64,000 nucleotides of DNA from positions 16,648-80,647 of the forward strand of contig JAFXAU010000002.1 in NCBI GenBank assembly GCA_017516865.1. Direction: 5' to 3'. A program made the position numbers and the translations under genes. This stretch comes from Bacteroidales bacterium (GTDB lineage Bacteria > Bacteroidota > Bacteroidia > Bacteroidales > UBA1715). This document shows, piece by piece, positions 1 through 8,004 of this stretch (positions within the stretch are counted from its first letter, which is position 1; every line of letters begins with the position of its first letter). The notes beneath the pieces are model-generated. The model did no database searches and was not told the DNA's origin. It was given only the letters and a program-made list of their open reading frames with translations.

Positions 1-1458
1 AGCCGTCATAAACGCAACGAATTCTTGGTTTCCACAAAACTCTCGAACTTTGGCGTTTTTACCCGTGAAGCGTCGTTGGAGATGTATTACAACTCGTTCA
101 AGGAACTACAGGTTGACTACATTGATTACTATCTGCTCCACTCCGTGGGCGGCGGCGACGATGCAATGGGATATTTCAAAGCCCGCTACATAGACAACGG
201 TATTCTCGATTTTTTGTTGGAAGAACGGAAAGCAGGAAGAATCAAAAACTTAGGGTTTTCATATCACGGTGACATTCGCATTTTCGACTACCTATTGTCG
301 CGTCACGACGAGATTCATTGGGATTTTGTGCTGATTCAGCATAGTTACGTTGACTGGAAACACGCAAAACTTATGAATCCACGAAATACCAATTCGGAAT
401 ATCTTTACGGGGAACTGGACAAACGCGAGATTCCCGCATTCGTAATGGAACCATTGTTGGGCGGTCGTTTGGCAAATTTGAACGACCACGCCACGGAACT
501 ACTCAAACAGCGAGACCCCGAAGCGAGCATAGCATCGTGGGCGTTCCGATTCGCTGGCTCAATGCCGAGAATCCTTTCTGTTTTGAGCGGCATGACATAT
601 ATGGAACATTTACAAGACAATGTAAAAACCTATTCTCCTCTGAAACCGTTGAACGACGAGGAATATCAACTACTGGAAGAAATTGCCGACATTTTTGCGA
701 ATTTCCCGATGGTTCCGTGCAACACGTGCCAGTATTGTATGCCGTGTCCTTACGGATTGGACATTCCAGGAATTTTCTCCCACTACAACAAATGTCTGAA
801 CGAAGGGAACGTGCAGGAAGACCGACAAAATCCAGAATATGCCAAGGCACGCAAGGCATTTTTGGTGGGTTACGACCGTAGTGTTCCGAAACTGCGACAA
901 GCCGACCACTGCATTGAATGCGGCCGCTGTATTCCCGCTTGTCCACAACGAATCGACATTCCACAGGAAATGCACCGAATAAACAATTTTGTAGAAACGT
1001 TGAAACGCAATGGTGCCGACTTGGGCAAGGCAACCGCAATGGCAGTGCTGATAAAGAAACTCGACGAAGGAAACTACTCTTGTGTGATTGGGAAAGATGG
1101 TGAAGTTCGCACCTACAATCAAAAAGGCGTGCAAGATTTGTACGACCTGGTGAAAGAACAAAATCCCATTATGAAGAACGCAATGATAGCCGACAAAGTG
1201 ATTGGCAAAGGCGCGGCGGCGATGATAGTTTTAGGCGGATTCAGCGAAGTGTTCACACACGCAATCTGCACTTCGGCAAAAGAAATGCTTGAATCGAACG
1301 GCATCCACGTCACATTCGACAAGGAAGTTGACTACATTATAAATAACGCAGGAACCGATTGGTGTCCGCTCGAAAAACGGGTAAAAAACTGCTCAACGGC
1401 GGAAGAATGCTGGCCGATTATTGAAGATTTTGTGCTGGGATTACGCCAGAAATTGTAA
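1..1458 (+). CDS. Aldo/keto reductase with two 4Fe-4S motifs and a C-terminal DUF1893 domain (5' partial)
   Basis: The window opens inside this gene: the frame is open from base 1, ahead of a TTG at 25, so the true start lies upstream. Three parts are visible. The first ~235 residues are the C-terminal part of an aldo/keto reductase barrel (VDYIDYYLLHSVGG and a late IASWAFRFAGSMP segment). Next comes a ferredoxin-like part with CNTCQYCMPCP and CIECGRCIPACP, expected to bind two 4Fe-4S clusters. The last ~130 residues (LDEGNYSCVIGKDGEVRTY, then ADKVIGKGAAAMI and a late CPLEKR) look like DUF1893, the TM1506-type domain. AKR-ferredoxin proteins are common in anaerobes and are probably cytoplasmic oxidoreductases of unknown substrate. 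The DUF1893 addition is the odd part. Confidence 0.85.
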   Translation, partial: SRHKRNEFLVSTKLSNFGVFTREASLEMYYNSFKELQVDYIDYYLLHSVGGGDDAMGYFKARYIDNGILDFLLEERKAGRIKNLGFSYHGDIRIFDYLLSRHDEIHWDFVLIQHSYVDWKHAKLMNPRNTNSEYLYGELDKREIPAFVMEPLLGGRLANLNDHATELLKQRDPEASIASWAFRFAGSMPRILSVLSGMTYMEHLQDNVKTYSPLKPLNDEEYQLLEEIADIFANFPMVPCNTCQYCMPCPYGLDIPGIFSHYNKCLNEGNVQEDRQNPEYAKARKAFLVGYDRSVPKLRQADHCIECGRCIPACPQRIDIPQEMHRINNFVETLKRNGADLGKATAMAVLIKKLDEGNYSCVIGKDGEVRTYNQKGVQDLYDLVKEQNPIMKNAMIADKVIGKGAAAMIVLGGFSEVFTHAICTSAKEMLESNGIHVTFDKEVDYIINNAGTDWCPLEKRVKNCSTAEECWPIIEDFVLGLRQKL

Positions 1459-1603
1459 AAGTGGCTCATGTTTTTGTAAACGACCACACTTTTGCGGAGA
1501 AAAGATTGGTATCATTCAAAAATTGACTTGATTTTTGTTTGTCGTACATTTTATTTTTTTTCAAAAAAATATTTTATTTTTACACAAGCCAATAAAATTG
1601 TTT

Positions 1604-1828
1604 ATGAGCAGAGAAGAATTAAATAAAATCAACTATTTTGTGGCGTTGATTTCGGTATTTGCCGAAAAACACGGAATTTCAACTCAAGAAGCGTATGTGT
1701 ATCTTCAACGCTATAAAGGACTTGATTTCGTAAAAAAATTCTATGATGTGGAGCATACTTTCTCCTTTGAAAATACTGTTGAAGATTTAGATGCATATTG
1801 TGCCAGAAAAGGAGGAATGTTGAAATGA
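1604..1828 (+). CDS. DUF3791 family small protein, first gene of a three-gene module
   Basis: A 74-residue protein starting at the ATG after AAATTGTTT; an upstream extension in the same frame is AT-rich and non-protein-like. The sequence (MSREELNKINYFVALISVF, then YLQRYKGLDFVKKFYDVEHT) fits the DUF3791 family of Bacteroidota and Firmicutes. These small helical proteins are usually encoded directly before a DUF3990 gene. The stop overlaps the next start as ATGA, so the two are probably translationally coupled. No biochemical function is known to me; by position it may be the antitoxin-like or chaperone partner of the ART-fold protein downstream. Confidence 0.8.
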   Translation: MSREELNKINYFVALISVFAEKHGISTQEAYVYLQRYKGLDFVKKFYDVEHTFSFENTVEDLDAYCARKGGMLK

Positions 1829-2295
1829 AATTATATCACGGAACAAATATTGAGTTCTCCCAAATTGACTTTTCAAAAAGTAAATCGGGAAAAGATTTTG
1901 GTCTCGGTTTTTATTTAACTCCAGAAAAAGAAATTGCCCACAGACAAGCGGAACGCAAATATGAACAATTTGAGACTGGCGATATTATTGTACAGGAATA
2001 CGAATTTGATGAAAAAAATGTGGAAAATCTTTCTGTTTTAAGATTTGACAGTTATACATTGGAATGGGCTCGTTTTGTACTCTTGAACAGAAAAAACAGA
2101 ACAAAAATCCAACAACATCATTACGACATTGTTATTGGACCCATTGCCGATGATGCTATTGGTTTTCAAATTCGTCGTCTCGAAGATGGTATTATTACCG
2201 AAGAACAATTTTTAGAAGAAATCAAGTACCATACTGTAACCATGCAATATTTGTTTTGCAGTGGCAAATCACTTTTAACACTCCACCGACTATGA
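1825..2295 (+). CDS. DUF3990 family protein, ADP-ribosyltransferase-like fold
   Basis: A 156-residue protein. The ATG at 1825 overlaps the upstream stop (ATGA) and has a strong AGGAGG at 1810-1815, unusual for this genome, which decides the start. The N-terminus LYHGTN followed by KSGKDFGLGFYLTP is the pattern of ADP-ribosyltransferase-like folds (H-G-T near the start, then a G-x-GFY-x-T strand), as expected for DUF3990. A late ITEEQFLEEIKYHT may hold the acidic residues. The last ~18 residues (QYLFCSGKSLLTLHRL) fit the family end less well but no frameshift is evident. Likely the active, possibly toxic member of the module; the enzyme activity is inferred from fold only. Confidence 0.75.
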   Translation: MKLYHGTNIEFSQIDFSKSKSGKDFGLGFYLTPEKEIAHRQAERKYEQFETGDIIVQEYEFDEKNVENLSVLRFDSYTLEWARFVLLNRKNRTKIQQHHYDIVIGPIADDAIGFQIRRLEDGIITEEQFLEEIKYHTVTMQYLFCSGKSLLTLHRL

Positions 2296-2501
2296 GTAAA
2301 GAGACTTATATGATTGAATGCATTACAAGAGATATGATTTCTTGGTTAATGAACGATTACCATTATTCTATGGATAAAGCAATGGATTCTGTTTACACAT
2401 CCAAAACCTATGGTAGTCTTATCAATGTGAATACCGGATTATATTTCCAAAGTTCACAATACGTTTTCGAAGACCTTCAGAAAGAACTTTCGTTACAATA
2501 A
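2292..2501 (+). CDS. Small conserved protein, third gene of the DUF3791/DUF3990 module
   Basis: A 69-residue protein beginning at an ATG that again overlaps the preceding stop (ATGA at 2292-2295), so all three genes are stitched together by 4-base overlaps. The sequence has a helical first half (ECITRDMISWLMNDYHYSMD) and a second half TGLYFQSSQYVFEDLQKEL. I recall similar small proteins trailing DUF3990 genes in Bacteroides, where the TGLY-x-x-S pattern recurs. No function is assigned. An upstream in-frame ATG at 2256 would overlap the DUF3990 gene more deeply and is less likely. Confidence 0.65.
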   Translation: MSKETYMIECITRDMISWLMNDYHYSMDKAMDSVYTSKTYGSLINVNTGLYFQSSQYVFEDLQKELSLQ

Positions 2502-2613
2502 CACTTCATCTCTTTGGATATTCATGGAAATTTTCTATTCTTTTGCGGAGAAGTTTCATTCTATATTTTTCCACAAAAACAATTACAGAGTCAACTAGTT
2601 AGAAAATAAACGT

Positions 2614-2621
2614 TATCTTTG
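2614..2621 (+). promoter_or_regulatory. -7 promoter box TATCTTTG for tatAC
   Basis: TATCTTTG matches the Bacteroidota housekeeping -7 consensus TAnnTTTG and lies 16 bases before the tatA ATG. No convincing -33 TTTG is present. Confidence 0.6.
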
Positions 2622-2637
2622 CAATAAAATTAAGACT

Positions 2638-2844
2638 ATGAACACATTACTTTTTTTAGGTTCTATCGGATTCCAAGAGATTTTAGTCATTGCGCTTATC
2701 GTGCTGCTATTGTTCGGCGGAAAGAAAATTCCAGAACTAATGAGAGGTCTTGGCAAAGGCGTGAAAAACTTCAAAGACGGCATGAACGGAGCCGAAACGA
2801 ACTCCGAAAATCAAACAAAACCGAATGACGAAAACAAACAGTAA
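2638..2844 (+). CDS. tatA: Twin-arginine translocase subunit TatA/E
   Basis: A 68-residue protein with the TatA plan: a short N-terminal periplasmic segment, one transmembrane helix (FQEILVIALIVLLLFGGKKI, containing the conserved F-G-x-K-x-x-P hinge), an amphipathic helix (ELMRGLGKGVKNFKDGMNG) and a polar tail. TatA oligomers form the pore through which folded proteins cross the inner membrane. The gene overlaps tatC by 20 bases and shares its promoter. No tatB-like gene is seen, as in minimal TatAC systems. Confidence 0.93.
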   Translation: MNTLLFLGSIGFQEILVIALIVLLLFGGKKIPELMRGLGKGVKNFKDGMNGAETNSENQTKPNDENKQ

Positions 2845-3595
2845 CGAACTTTCGTTCTGGGAACACGTTGACGAACTTCGTGGCTGCATAATCCGTATTC
2901 TTGTCGCCGTGGTGGCGTTCGGAATCGTTGCATTTTGTTTCAAAGACGCCGTGTTCTCCATTGTGCTGGCTCCTAAAGAATCCGATTTTGTAACCTACCG
3001 TCTGTTTAAATCGTTGGGTGCAAGTTTGTCGGATTTTTCCATTCATTTGATTAACACAGAATTAGCACAACAATTTCTCATACACATAAAAATCTCATTT
3101 TACGTCGGTGCTCTTGTTGTATCGCCATACATTCTATACGCCCTGTTTTCGTTCGTCTCGCCGGCATTGTACGCAAGCGAGAAACGGGTGGCGCTGAAGG
3201 CTGTAGGCGGCGGTTACATTATGTTCATTCTCGGCGTGCTGTTGTCATATTTCCTTATCTTTCCGCTCACATTCAGATTTTTAGGCACATATCAGGTGAG
3301 CGACGAGATTGTCAATTTTATTTCGCTTACGTCGTACATAGGCACGCTGCTCACGCTCTGCCTGCTTATGGGAATTATGTTTGAACTGCCAATTTTATGT
3401 TGGATTCTTGCAAAAATGGGAATCATAAACGCATCATTTCTAAAACAATACCGCCGTCACGCCATAGTTGCAATTTGCGTGCTTGCAGCCGTCATCACCC
3501 CCACCGCCGACGCATTCACGCTGTTTGTGGTGGCATTGCCAATTTATATGCTGTACGAAATAAGCATTGGAATTGTAGCACGACATAAAAGCTAA
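2825..3595 (+). CDS. tatC: Twin-arginine translocase subunit TatC
   Basis: A 256-residue polytopic inner-membrane protein and the receptor of the Tat pathway for twin-arginine signal peptides. The N-terminal FWEHVDELRGCIIR contains the conserved H-x-x-E-L-R motif. Six hydrophobic segments follow, with the family-typical GGYIMFILGVLLSYFLIFP and the final VITPTADAFTLFVVALPIYM. It overlaps the end of tatA by 20 bases, indicating translational coupling. Length is normal for the family. Confidence 0.95.
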   Translation: MTKTNSNELSFWEHVDELRGCIIRILVAVVAFGIVAFCFKDAVFSIVLAPKESDFVTYRLFKSLGASLSDFSIHLINTELAQQFLIHIKISFYVGALVVSPYILYALFSFVSPALYASEKRVALKAVGGGYIMFILGVLLSYFLIFPLTFRFLGTYQVSDEIVNFISLTSYIGTLLTLCLLMGIMFELPILCWILAKMGIINASFLKQYRRHAIVAICVLAAVITPTADAFTLFVVALPIYMLYEISIGIVARHKS

Positions 3596-3670
3596 TCTAT
3601 TCTATCTCAATATATTCCGTCATTCTTTAACAATTCCGCATTCAGCATTAAACAATACGCATTATTTTTT

Positions 3671-3678
3671 TACCTTTG
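3671..3678 (+). promoter_or_regulatory. -7 promoter box TACCTTTG
   Basis: A perfect TAnnTTTG box 18 bases before the ATG of the HD-domain gene. It overlaps the alternative TTG start at 3676, which therefore would be untranscribed; this decides the start at 3697. The preceding ~35 bases are a string of GCATT-like intergenic repeat sequence. Confidence 0.7.
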
Positions 3679-3696
3679 TGGCATATACAGAAAATT

Positions 3697-4353
3697 ATGG
3701 ATTGCGATAAACGGATTGAATACATTAAATCAGAAGTAAAGCGTACTCTGCAACATGCGGAATGCGGTCATGACTATTCCCACGCCCTGCGTGTGATGCA
3801 AAATGCCGAACAAATAGCCAAAAGCGAAGGAGGCGACGTTGTGACAATTCAAGCTGCCGCCCTGCTCCACGATGTCTCCGACGAAAAATTCAGTAACGGG
3901 AACACCGTCATCGGACTCAAACTGACAGAAAACATTCTGAAAAAAGCGAAATTCAAATCTGCCGAAATCGCAAAAATCATCGACATCATTAAAAACATTT
4001 CTTATAAAGGCGGTTTCAACGTGAACGGTGTTCCGTCAATAGAATGTGCCATTGTGCAGGATGCCGACCGTCTTGACGCAATCGGCGCAATCGGCATTGC
4101 ACGTGCGTTCCACTACGGCGGCTACAAAAACCGCGAGCTCTACAATCCCGACATTGAACCGCAAGATTTCGAAAATGCCGAAGAATATCGTAACTCAAAT
4201 GGACCGACAATCAACCATTTTCACGAAAAACTTCTGAAACTGAAATACTTAATGAATACGCCGACGGCCAAAATCATGGCAGAACCACGCCATCAATTTT
4301 TGGAAACATTCCTCGACGAATTCATGAAAGAATGGAACGGCGAAGCAGAATAA
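3697..4353 (+). CDS. HD-domain phosphohydrolase
   Basis: A 218-residue cytoplasmic protein of the HD superfamily of metal-dependent phosphohydrolases. Metal ligands are visible in order: H in HDYSHALRVM, the HD pair in AALLHDVSDEKF, and a late D in VQDADRLDAIGAIGIARAF. This matches the YedJ-like group. The substrate is unknown (nucleotides are typical). The start was set by the promoter box at 3671. It converges on argH with two bases between the stops. Confidence 0.88.
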   Translation: MDCDKRIEYIKSEVKRTLQHAECGHDYSHALRVMQNAEQIAKSEGGDVVTIQAAALLHDVSDEKFSNGNTVIGLKLTENILKKAKFKSAEIAKIIDIIKNISYKGGFNVNGVPSIECAIVQDADRLDAIGAIGIARAFHYGGYKNRELYNPDIEPQDFENAEEYRNSNGPTINHFHEKLLKLKYLMNTPTAKIMAEPRHQFLETFLDEFMKEWNGEAE

Positions 4354-4355
4354 CT

Positions 4356-5705
4356 CTACTTCACCAACTTTGACAACTGCGCCGCAACGGCATCAAACGG
4401 GAATTCCGTGAAAACCTTGTCGAATTTAGCCTTTATCTTGTCGTTGCACAGATTGCCGATACTGCCTTCGTGCGTGTGGTTTGCCCTGCGCTCAGCCTTG
4501 AAATTGCCGTGTTTTATATCCAAGCCGACTTTTTTGTACGCATCGCGGAACGGCATTCCTTCGTATGTGAGACGATTCACCTCATCAACGCTGAAAATGT
4601 AGTCATACATAGGGTCGTCGAGAATGTGCTCCGAAATTTTTATGTTTTTCAGCATCAACATCATCATATCAATGCAACTGTTGACTTCGGAGAAACCAGG
4701 AATAAAGCATTCTTTAATTATCTGTAAATCACGATTGTAACCAAACGGAAGATTCGTCGTGATGAAAGAAATTTCTGTCGGCAATGCCTGTAATTTGTTT
4801 GATTTCGCACGAATAATCTCGAACACGTCGGGATTTTTCTTGTGCGGCATAATGCTCGAACCTGTGGTCAATTCTTCGGGGAACGACACGAAATGGAAAT
4901 TCTGGTTCATAAACAAACACATTTCCATAGCCATTTTCGACAAAGTTGCAGCGATGCTCGCAAGTGCATAGCTCGTGATTTTCTCAACTTTTCCGCGTCC
5001 CATCTGGGCATACATTACGTTATAGTTCAATGTCTCAAAACCCAACAATTCAGTCGTCATGGTCCTGTTCAACGGAAACGACGAGCCATAGCCAGCTGCG
5101 GAGCCAAGCGGATTTTGGTTGGCAATTTTGTATGCCGCCAGCAACAACTGCAAGTCATCGACAAGACTTTCGGCATAGCAGCCGAACCACAACCCGAACG
5201 ACGACGGCATTGCAATCTGCAAATGCGTGTAGCCCGGCATCAGCACATTTTTATATTGTTCACTCAACGTTTGCAAAAGTGTAAACAAATCCTTTACACT
5301 TTCGGCTGTTCCCTGAATTGCGTCGCGGATATACAACTTCATATCGAGCAGCACTTGGTCGTTGCGCGAACGTCCGCTGTGGATTTTTTTACCCACATCG
5401 CCAAGTTTTTCGGTCAGCAGAAATTCAACCTGCGAATGCACGTCTTCCACGTGGTCCTCAATTTTGAATTTGCCATTCAACACATCTTTATAAATGTTTT
5501 TCAGTTCCGCCTGCACAGCGTCAAGTTCGTCTTTCGTAAGCAATCCGATTGATTCCAGCATACGCGTATGTGCAAGATTTCCAAGCACATCGGCTTTCGC
5601 CAAATACACATCAAATTCCTTATCCTTACCAACGGTAAACGTGGAAACTTTTTCGTTCGGAGCGACATCTTTCTGCCACAACGTAGTTGAATGTTTTTCA
5701 GCCAT
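4356..5705 (-). CDS. argH: Argininosuccinate lyase
   Basis: A 449-residue enzyme that splits argininosuccinate into arginine and fumarate, the last step of arginine synthesis. The lyase-superfamily signature GSSIMPHKKNPDVFEIIR (catalytic serine loop) is intact, as are SGRSRNDQVLLDMKL and the PGYTHLQIAMP segment with the catalytic His. No other arg gene is adjacent, so the pathway is scattered in this genome. A -7 box lies at 5750-5757. Confidence 0.96.
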   Translation of the reverse strand: MAEKHSTTLWQKDVAPNEKVSTFTVGKDKEFDVYLAKADVLGNLAHTRMLESIGLLTKDELDAVQAELKNIYKDVLNGKFKIEDHVEDVHSQVEFLLTEKLGDVGKKIHSGRSRNDQVLLDMKLYIRDAIQGTAESVKDLFTLLQTLSEQYKNVLMPGYTHLQIAMPSSFGLWFGCYAESLVDDLQLLLAAYKIANQNPLGSAAGYGSSFPLNRTMTTELLGFETLNYNVMYAQMGRGKVEKITSYALASIAATLSKMAMEMCLFMNQNFHFVSFPEELTTGSSIMPHKKNPDVFEIIRAKSNKLQALPTEISFITTNLPFGYNRDLQIIKECFIPGFSEVNSCIDMMMLMLKNIKISEHILDDPMYDYIFSVDEVNRLTYEGMPFRDAYKKVGLDIKHGNFKAERRANHTHEGSIGNLCNDKIKAKFDKVFTEFPFDAVAAQLSKLVK

Positions 5706-5749
5706 TTAGATTTAATCTTTTACAGGCAAAGTGCCTTTTTTCGCTGTGA

Positions 5750-5757
5750 CAAAGATA
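5750..5757 (-). promoter_or_regulatory. -7 promoter box TATCTTTG for argH
   Basis: On the minus strand this reads TATCTTTG, about 44 bases before the argH ATG. The leader contains a small AGGC/GCCT hairpin. A GCACAATGCACAAT-type intergenic repeat (5763-5781) sits just upstream. Confidence 0.6.
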
Positions 5758-5808
5758 TAAAATAATGCACAATGCACAATTAAATATGAAATTAATTATT
5801 TTTCTTCG

Positions 5809-5816
5809 TATGTTTG
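5809..5816 (+). promoter_or_regulatory. -7 promoter box TATGTTTG for rfbB
   Basis: TATGTTTG fits TAnnTTTG and lies 18 bases before the rfbB ATG. The 5706-5834 interval thus holds two divergent promoters. Confidence 0.6.
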
Positions 5817-5834
5817 TGAAAAATTAAATTCTAT

Positions 5835-6971
5835 ATGAAACGTACCATTGTAATAACTGGCGGAGCCGGATTCATAGGATCTCACGTCGTTCGTTTGTTT
5901 GTAAACAAATATCCCGATTACAAAATCATCAACCTTGACAAACTAACGTATGCAGGAAATTTGGCAAATTTGAAAGACGTTGAAAACAAGCCGAACTACA
6001 AGTTTGTGAAAATGGACATCTGCGACTTCGACGCGTTTTACAAACTGATGCAGGACGAACACGTTGACGGCATTATCCACCTTGCAGCCGAAAGTCACGT
6101 TGACCGTAGCATAAAAGACCCGTTCACCTTTGCCAAAACCAACGTAATGGGTACGCTTTCGTTGTTACAGGCGGCAAAATCATACTGGGAATCGCTGCCC
6201 GAAAAATACGAGGGGAAACGGTTCTACCACATTTCAACCGACGAGGTGTATGGTGCATTGAAAATGTCGCATCCCGAAGGTGTGAAACCTCCATTTTCAA
6301 CCACGGCATCGTCGTCGGAACATCATTTGGCGTATGGCGAGGATTTCTTCTACGAAACAACAAAATACACGCCCCACTCGCCCTATTCGGCAAGCAAGGC
6401 CGGTTCAGACCACTTTGTACGTGCCTTCCACGACACCTACGGAATGCCGACAATTGTGACGAACTGCTCGAACAACTATGGTCCGTATCAGTTCCCCGAG
6501 AAACTTATCCCACTGTTTATCAACAACATAAAGAACAAGAAGCCGCTACCTGTTTATGGCAAGGGCGAGAACGTGCGCGACTGGCTGTTTGTGGAAGACC
6601 ACGCACGTGCAATCGACCTGATTTTCCACAAGGGAACGATTGCCGAGACGTACAACATTGGCGGTTTCAACGAGTGGAAAAACATCGACATAATAAAAGT
6701 TGTAATCAACACGGTTGACCGCCTGCTCGGTCGTGCCGAAGGTGAAGATATGAACTTGATTACCTATGTAACCGACCGTCTCGGCCACGACGCACGCTAT
6801 GCAATTGATTCCACAAAATTGCAAAAAGAACTTGGTTGGGAACCGTCATTGCAATTTGAAGAAGGCATTGAAAAAACCGTCCGTTGGTATTTGGACAACG
6901 AAGAATGGTTGAACAACGTGGTTTCAGGCGATTATGCAAATTACTATGAATCAATGTATAAAAACAGATAA
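5835..6971 (+). CDS. rfbB: dTDP-glucose 4,6-dehydratase
   Basis: A 378-residue short-chain dehydrogenase/reductase-type enzyme that converts dTDP-glucose to dTDP-4-keto-6-deoxyglucose for surface polysaccharide sugars. The Rossmann motif GGAGFIGSHV is at the N-terminus, AAESHVDRS follows, then HISTDEVYG and the catalytic YSASKAGSDHF. It is somewhat longer than the usual ~350 residues because of an insert around residues 138-175, a pattern I know from Bacteroidota homologues. No rfbA, C or D is adjacent. Confidence 0.95.
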   Translation: MKRTIVITGGAGFIGSHVVRLFVNKYPDYKIINLDKLTYAGNLANLKDVENKPNYKFVKMDICDFDAFYKLMQDEHVDGIIHLAAESHVDRSIKDPFTFAKTNVMGTLSLLQAAKSYWESLPEKYEGKRFYHISTDEVYGALKMSHPEGVKPPFSTTASSSEHHLAYGEDFFYETTKYTPHSPYSASKAGSDHFVRAFHDTYGMPTIVTNCSNNYGPYQFPEKLIPLFINNIKNKKPLPVYGKGENVRDWLFVEDHARAIDLIFHKGTIAETYNIGGFNEWKNIDIIKVVINTVDRLLGRAEGEDMNLITYVTDRLGHDARYAIDSTKLQKELGWEPSLQFEEGIEKTVRWYLDNEEWLNNVVSGDYANYYESMYKNR

Positions 6972-6972
6972 T

Positions 6973-7839
6973 ATGCGAAAATACATTATAGCTTGTCTTT
7001 CCCTTTTAACCATTTTCGGTTGCGACAGGACAAAAAACATTGAATATAGCACCACCGACGGCGGTCTGTTGTATTTATATCACGAGAAATCCGACTCGGA
7101 ACTACTGCCACAAGACGGCAACAAACTGCTGCTCGATGTAAAATATTTCAACGAGAACGATTCCTTGTTGTTCAATTCGCAGGACATTTCGCCACGGTTC
7201 ATTATGGATTTTTTCCCACCAGCAACGACGGGAGCTTCAATCAACGATGCGTTTGCCATGATGCACGAAGGAGATAGCATGAGTTTTCTTATCAACGCAT
7301 ATAATTTCTATCTTGGCGCAGGGCAGACTTCCATGCTCCACAAGGTTTCGAAAACCGAAAATCTCCGTTTTGAAGTCAGACTGAAAAAAATACTTTCGCC
7401 CGAAATTGTTGAAAAAGAGATTGCGGAAAAAGAGCAGGAATTGAAAGACGAGGAAGAATATTTGCTACAAGATTTTCTCACAAACAACTATCCTGATATA
7501 AAACCAACAAAATCAGGACTTTATTTCATAGAAACACGCGAAGGCGAAGGTCCCAAGGTGACGAAAAACAACAAAGTGGCAATCCATTACACAGCAACCT
7601 ACATCAACGGCGAACCGATTTACTCAACCTACCAGAGAAACGATCCGTTGATTTTCGACGTAACCGACCCCAACGTGTGGCCGTGTCTTGCCGAAGCTGT
7701 GCAATATATGAACAAAGGTTCCAAAGCGACCATAATTGCTGTTTCTAAACTTGCCGCCGGCGAACGTGGTGACAAAGGGCTGAGAATTCCTCCCCGAAAG
7801 ACGATTATTTTTGACTTGGAATTAGTCGGGGTCAAATAA
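6973..7839 (+). CDS. FKBP-type peptidyl-prolyl isomerase lipoprotein with two FKBP-like domains
   Basis: A 288-residue lipoprotein. The start at 6973, one base after the rfbB stop, gives a clean lipoprotein signal with lipobox LTIFGC; upstream starts would overlap rfbB. An N-terminal FKBP-like domain (residues ~35-140, INDAFAMMHEGDSMSF) is followed by a charged helix and a canonical C-terminal FKBP domain (residues ~185-288, KNNKVAIHYTATYINGEP and IPPRKTIIFDLELVGVK). It probably assists folding of secreted or outer-membrane proteins in the periplasm. Related lipoproteins in Bacteroidota include the GldI/FkpA-like group. Confidence 0.85.
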   Translation: MRKYIIACLSLLTIFGCDRTKNIEYSTTDGGLLYLYHEKSDSELLPQDGNKLLLDVKYFNENDSLLFNSQDISPRFIMDFFPPATTGASINDAFAMMHEGDSMSFLINAYNFYLGAGQTSMLHKVSKTENLRFEVRLKKILSPEIVEKEIAEKEQELKDEEEYLLQDFLTNNYPDIKPTKSGLYFIETREGEGPKVTKNNKVAIHYTATYINGEPIYSTYQRNDPLIFDVTDPNVWPCLAEAVQYMNKGSKATIIAVSKLAAGERGDKGLRIPPRKTIIFDLELVGVK

Positions 7840-7852
7840 AATCACAAAAACC

Positions 7853-7881
7853 GTAGAGATGTGCCATGTGCACGTCTCTAC
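7853..7881. repeat. GTAGAGATGTG palindrome, dispersed intergenic repeat
   Basis: GTAGAGATGTG and CACGTCTCTAC form an 11-bp stem around a 7-base loop just after the FKBP gene. A closely related palindrome occurs at 15525-15552 and a degenerate half at 32956-32982. It may also act as a transcript-end hairpin. Confidence 0.6.
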
Positions 7882-7961
7882 CACAAAAATCAACTTTATT
7901 CCATATTTTTTGTTACTTTGTCCATGAATTTTGAAATTTTTCAAAAAAAAATCAAAATTCG

Positions 7962-7991
7962 ATGCAGTCTTTTGACTTTTTTCGGACTATA
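7962..7991 (+). promoter_or_regulatory. 30-bp site, copy 1, upstream of the sigma-factor fusion gene
   Basis: A 30-base sequence beginning ATGCAGTCTTTTGAC and ending CGGACTATA, ending 13 bases before the first ATG of the sigma gene. It is identical to 9579-9608, upstream of the next gene. It contains an AGTC-TTTT-GACT palindrome and a third GACT near the end. There is no TAnnTTTG box here. I infer that this is the promoter recognised by the encoded ECF sigma factor, i.e. autoregulation. Confidence 0.55.
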
Positions 7992-8004
7992 GTAATAGAG
8001 ATTT

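Noticed and set aside
3676..3696. Earlier TTG start of the HD-domain gene
   Set aside because: It overlaps the TACCTTTG promoter box, so the codon would lie upstream of the transcript start.
7840..8004. A housekeeping TAnnTTTG promoter for the sigma-fusion gene
   Set aside because: I looked for the box in this gap and found none; only the 30-bp site is a candidate.
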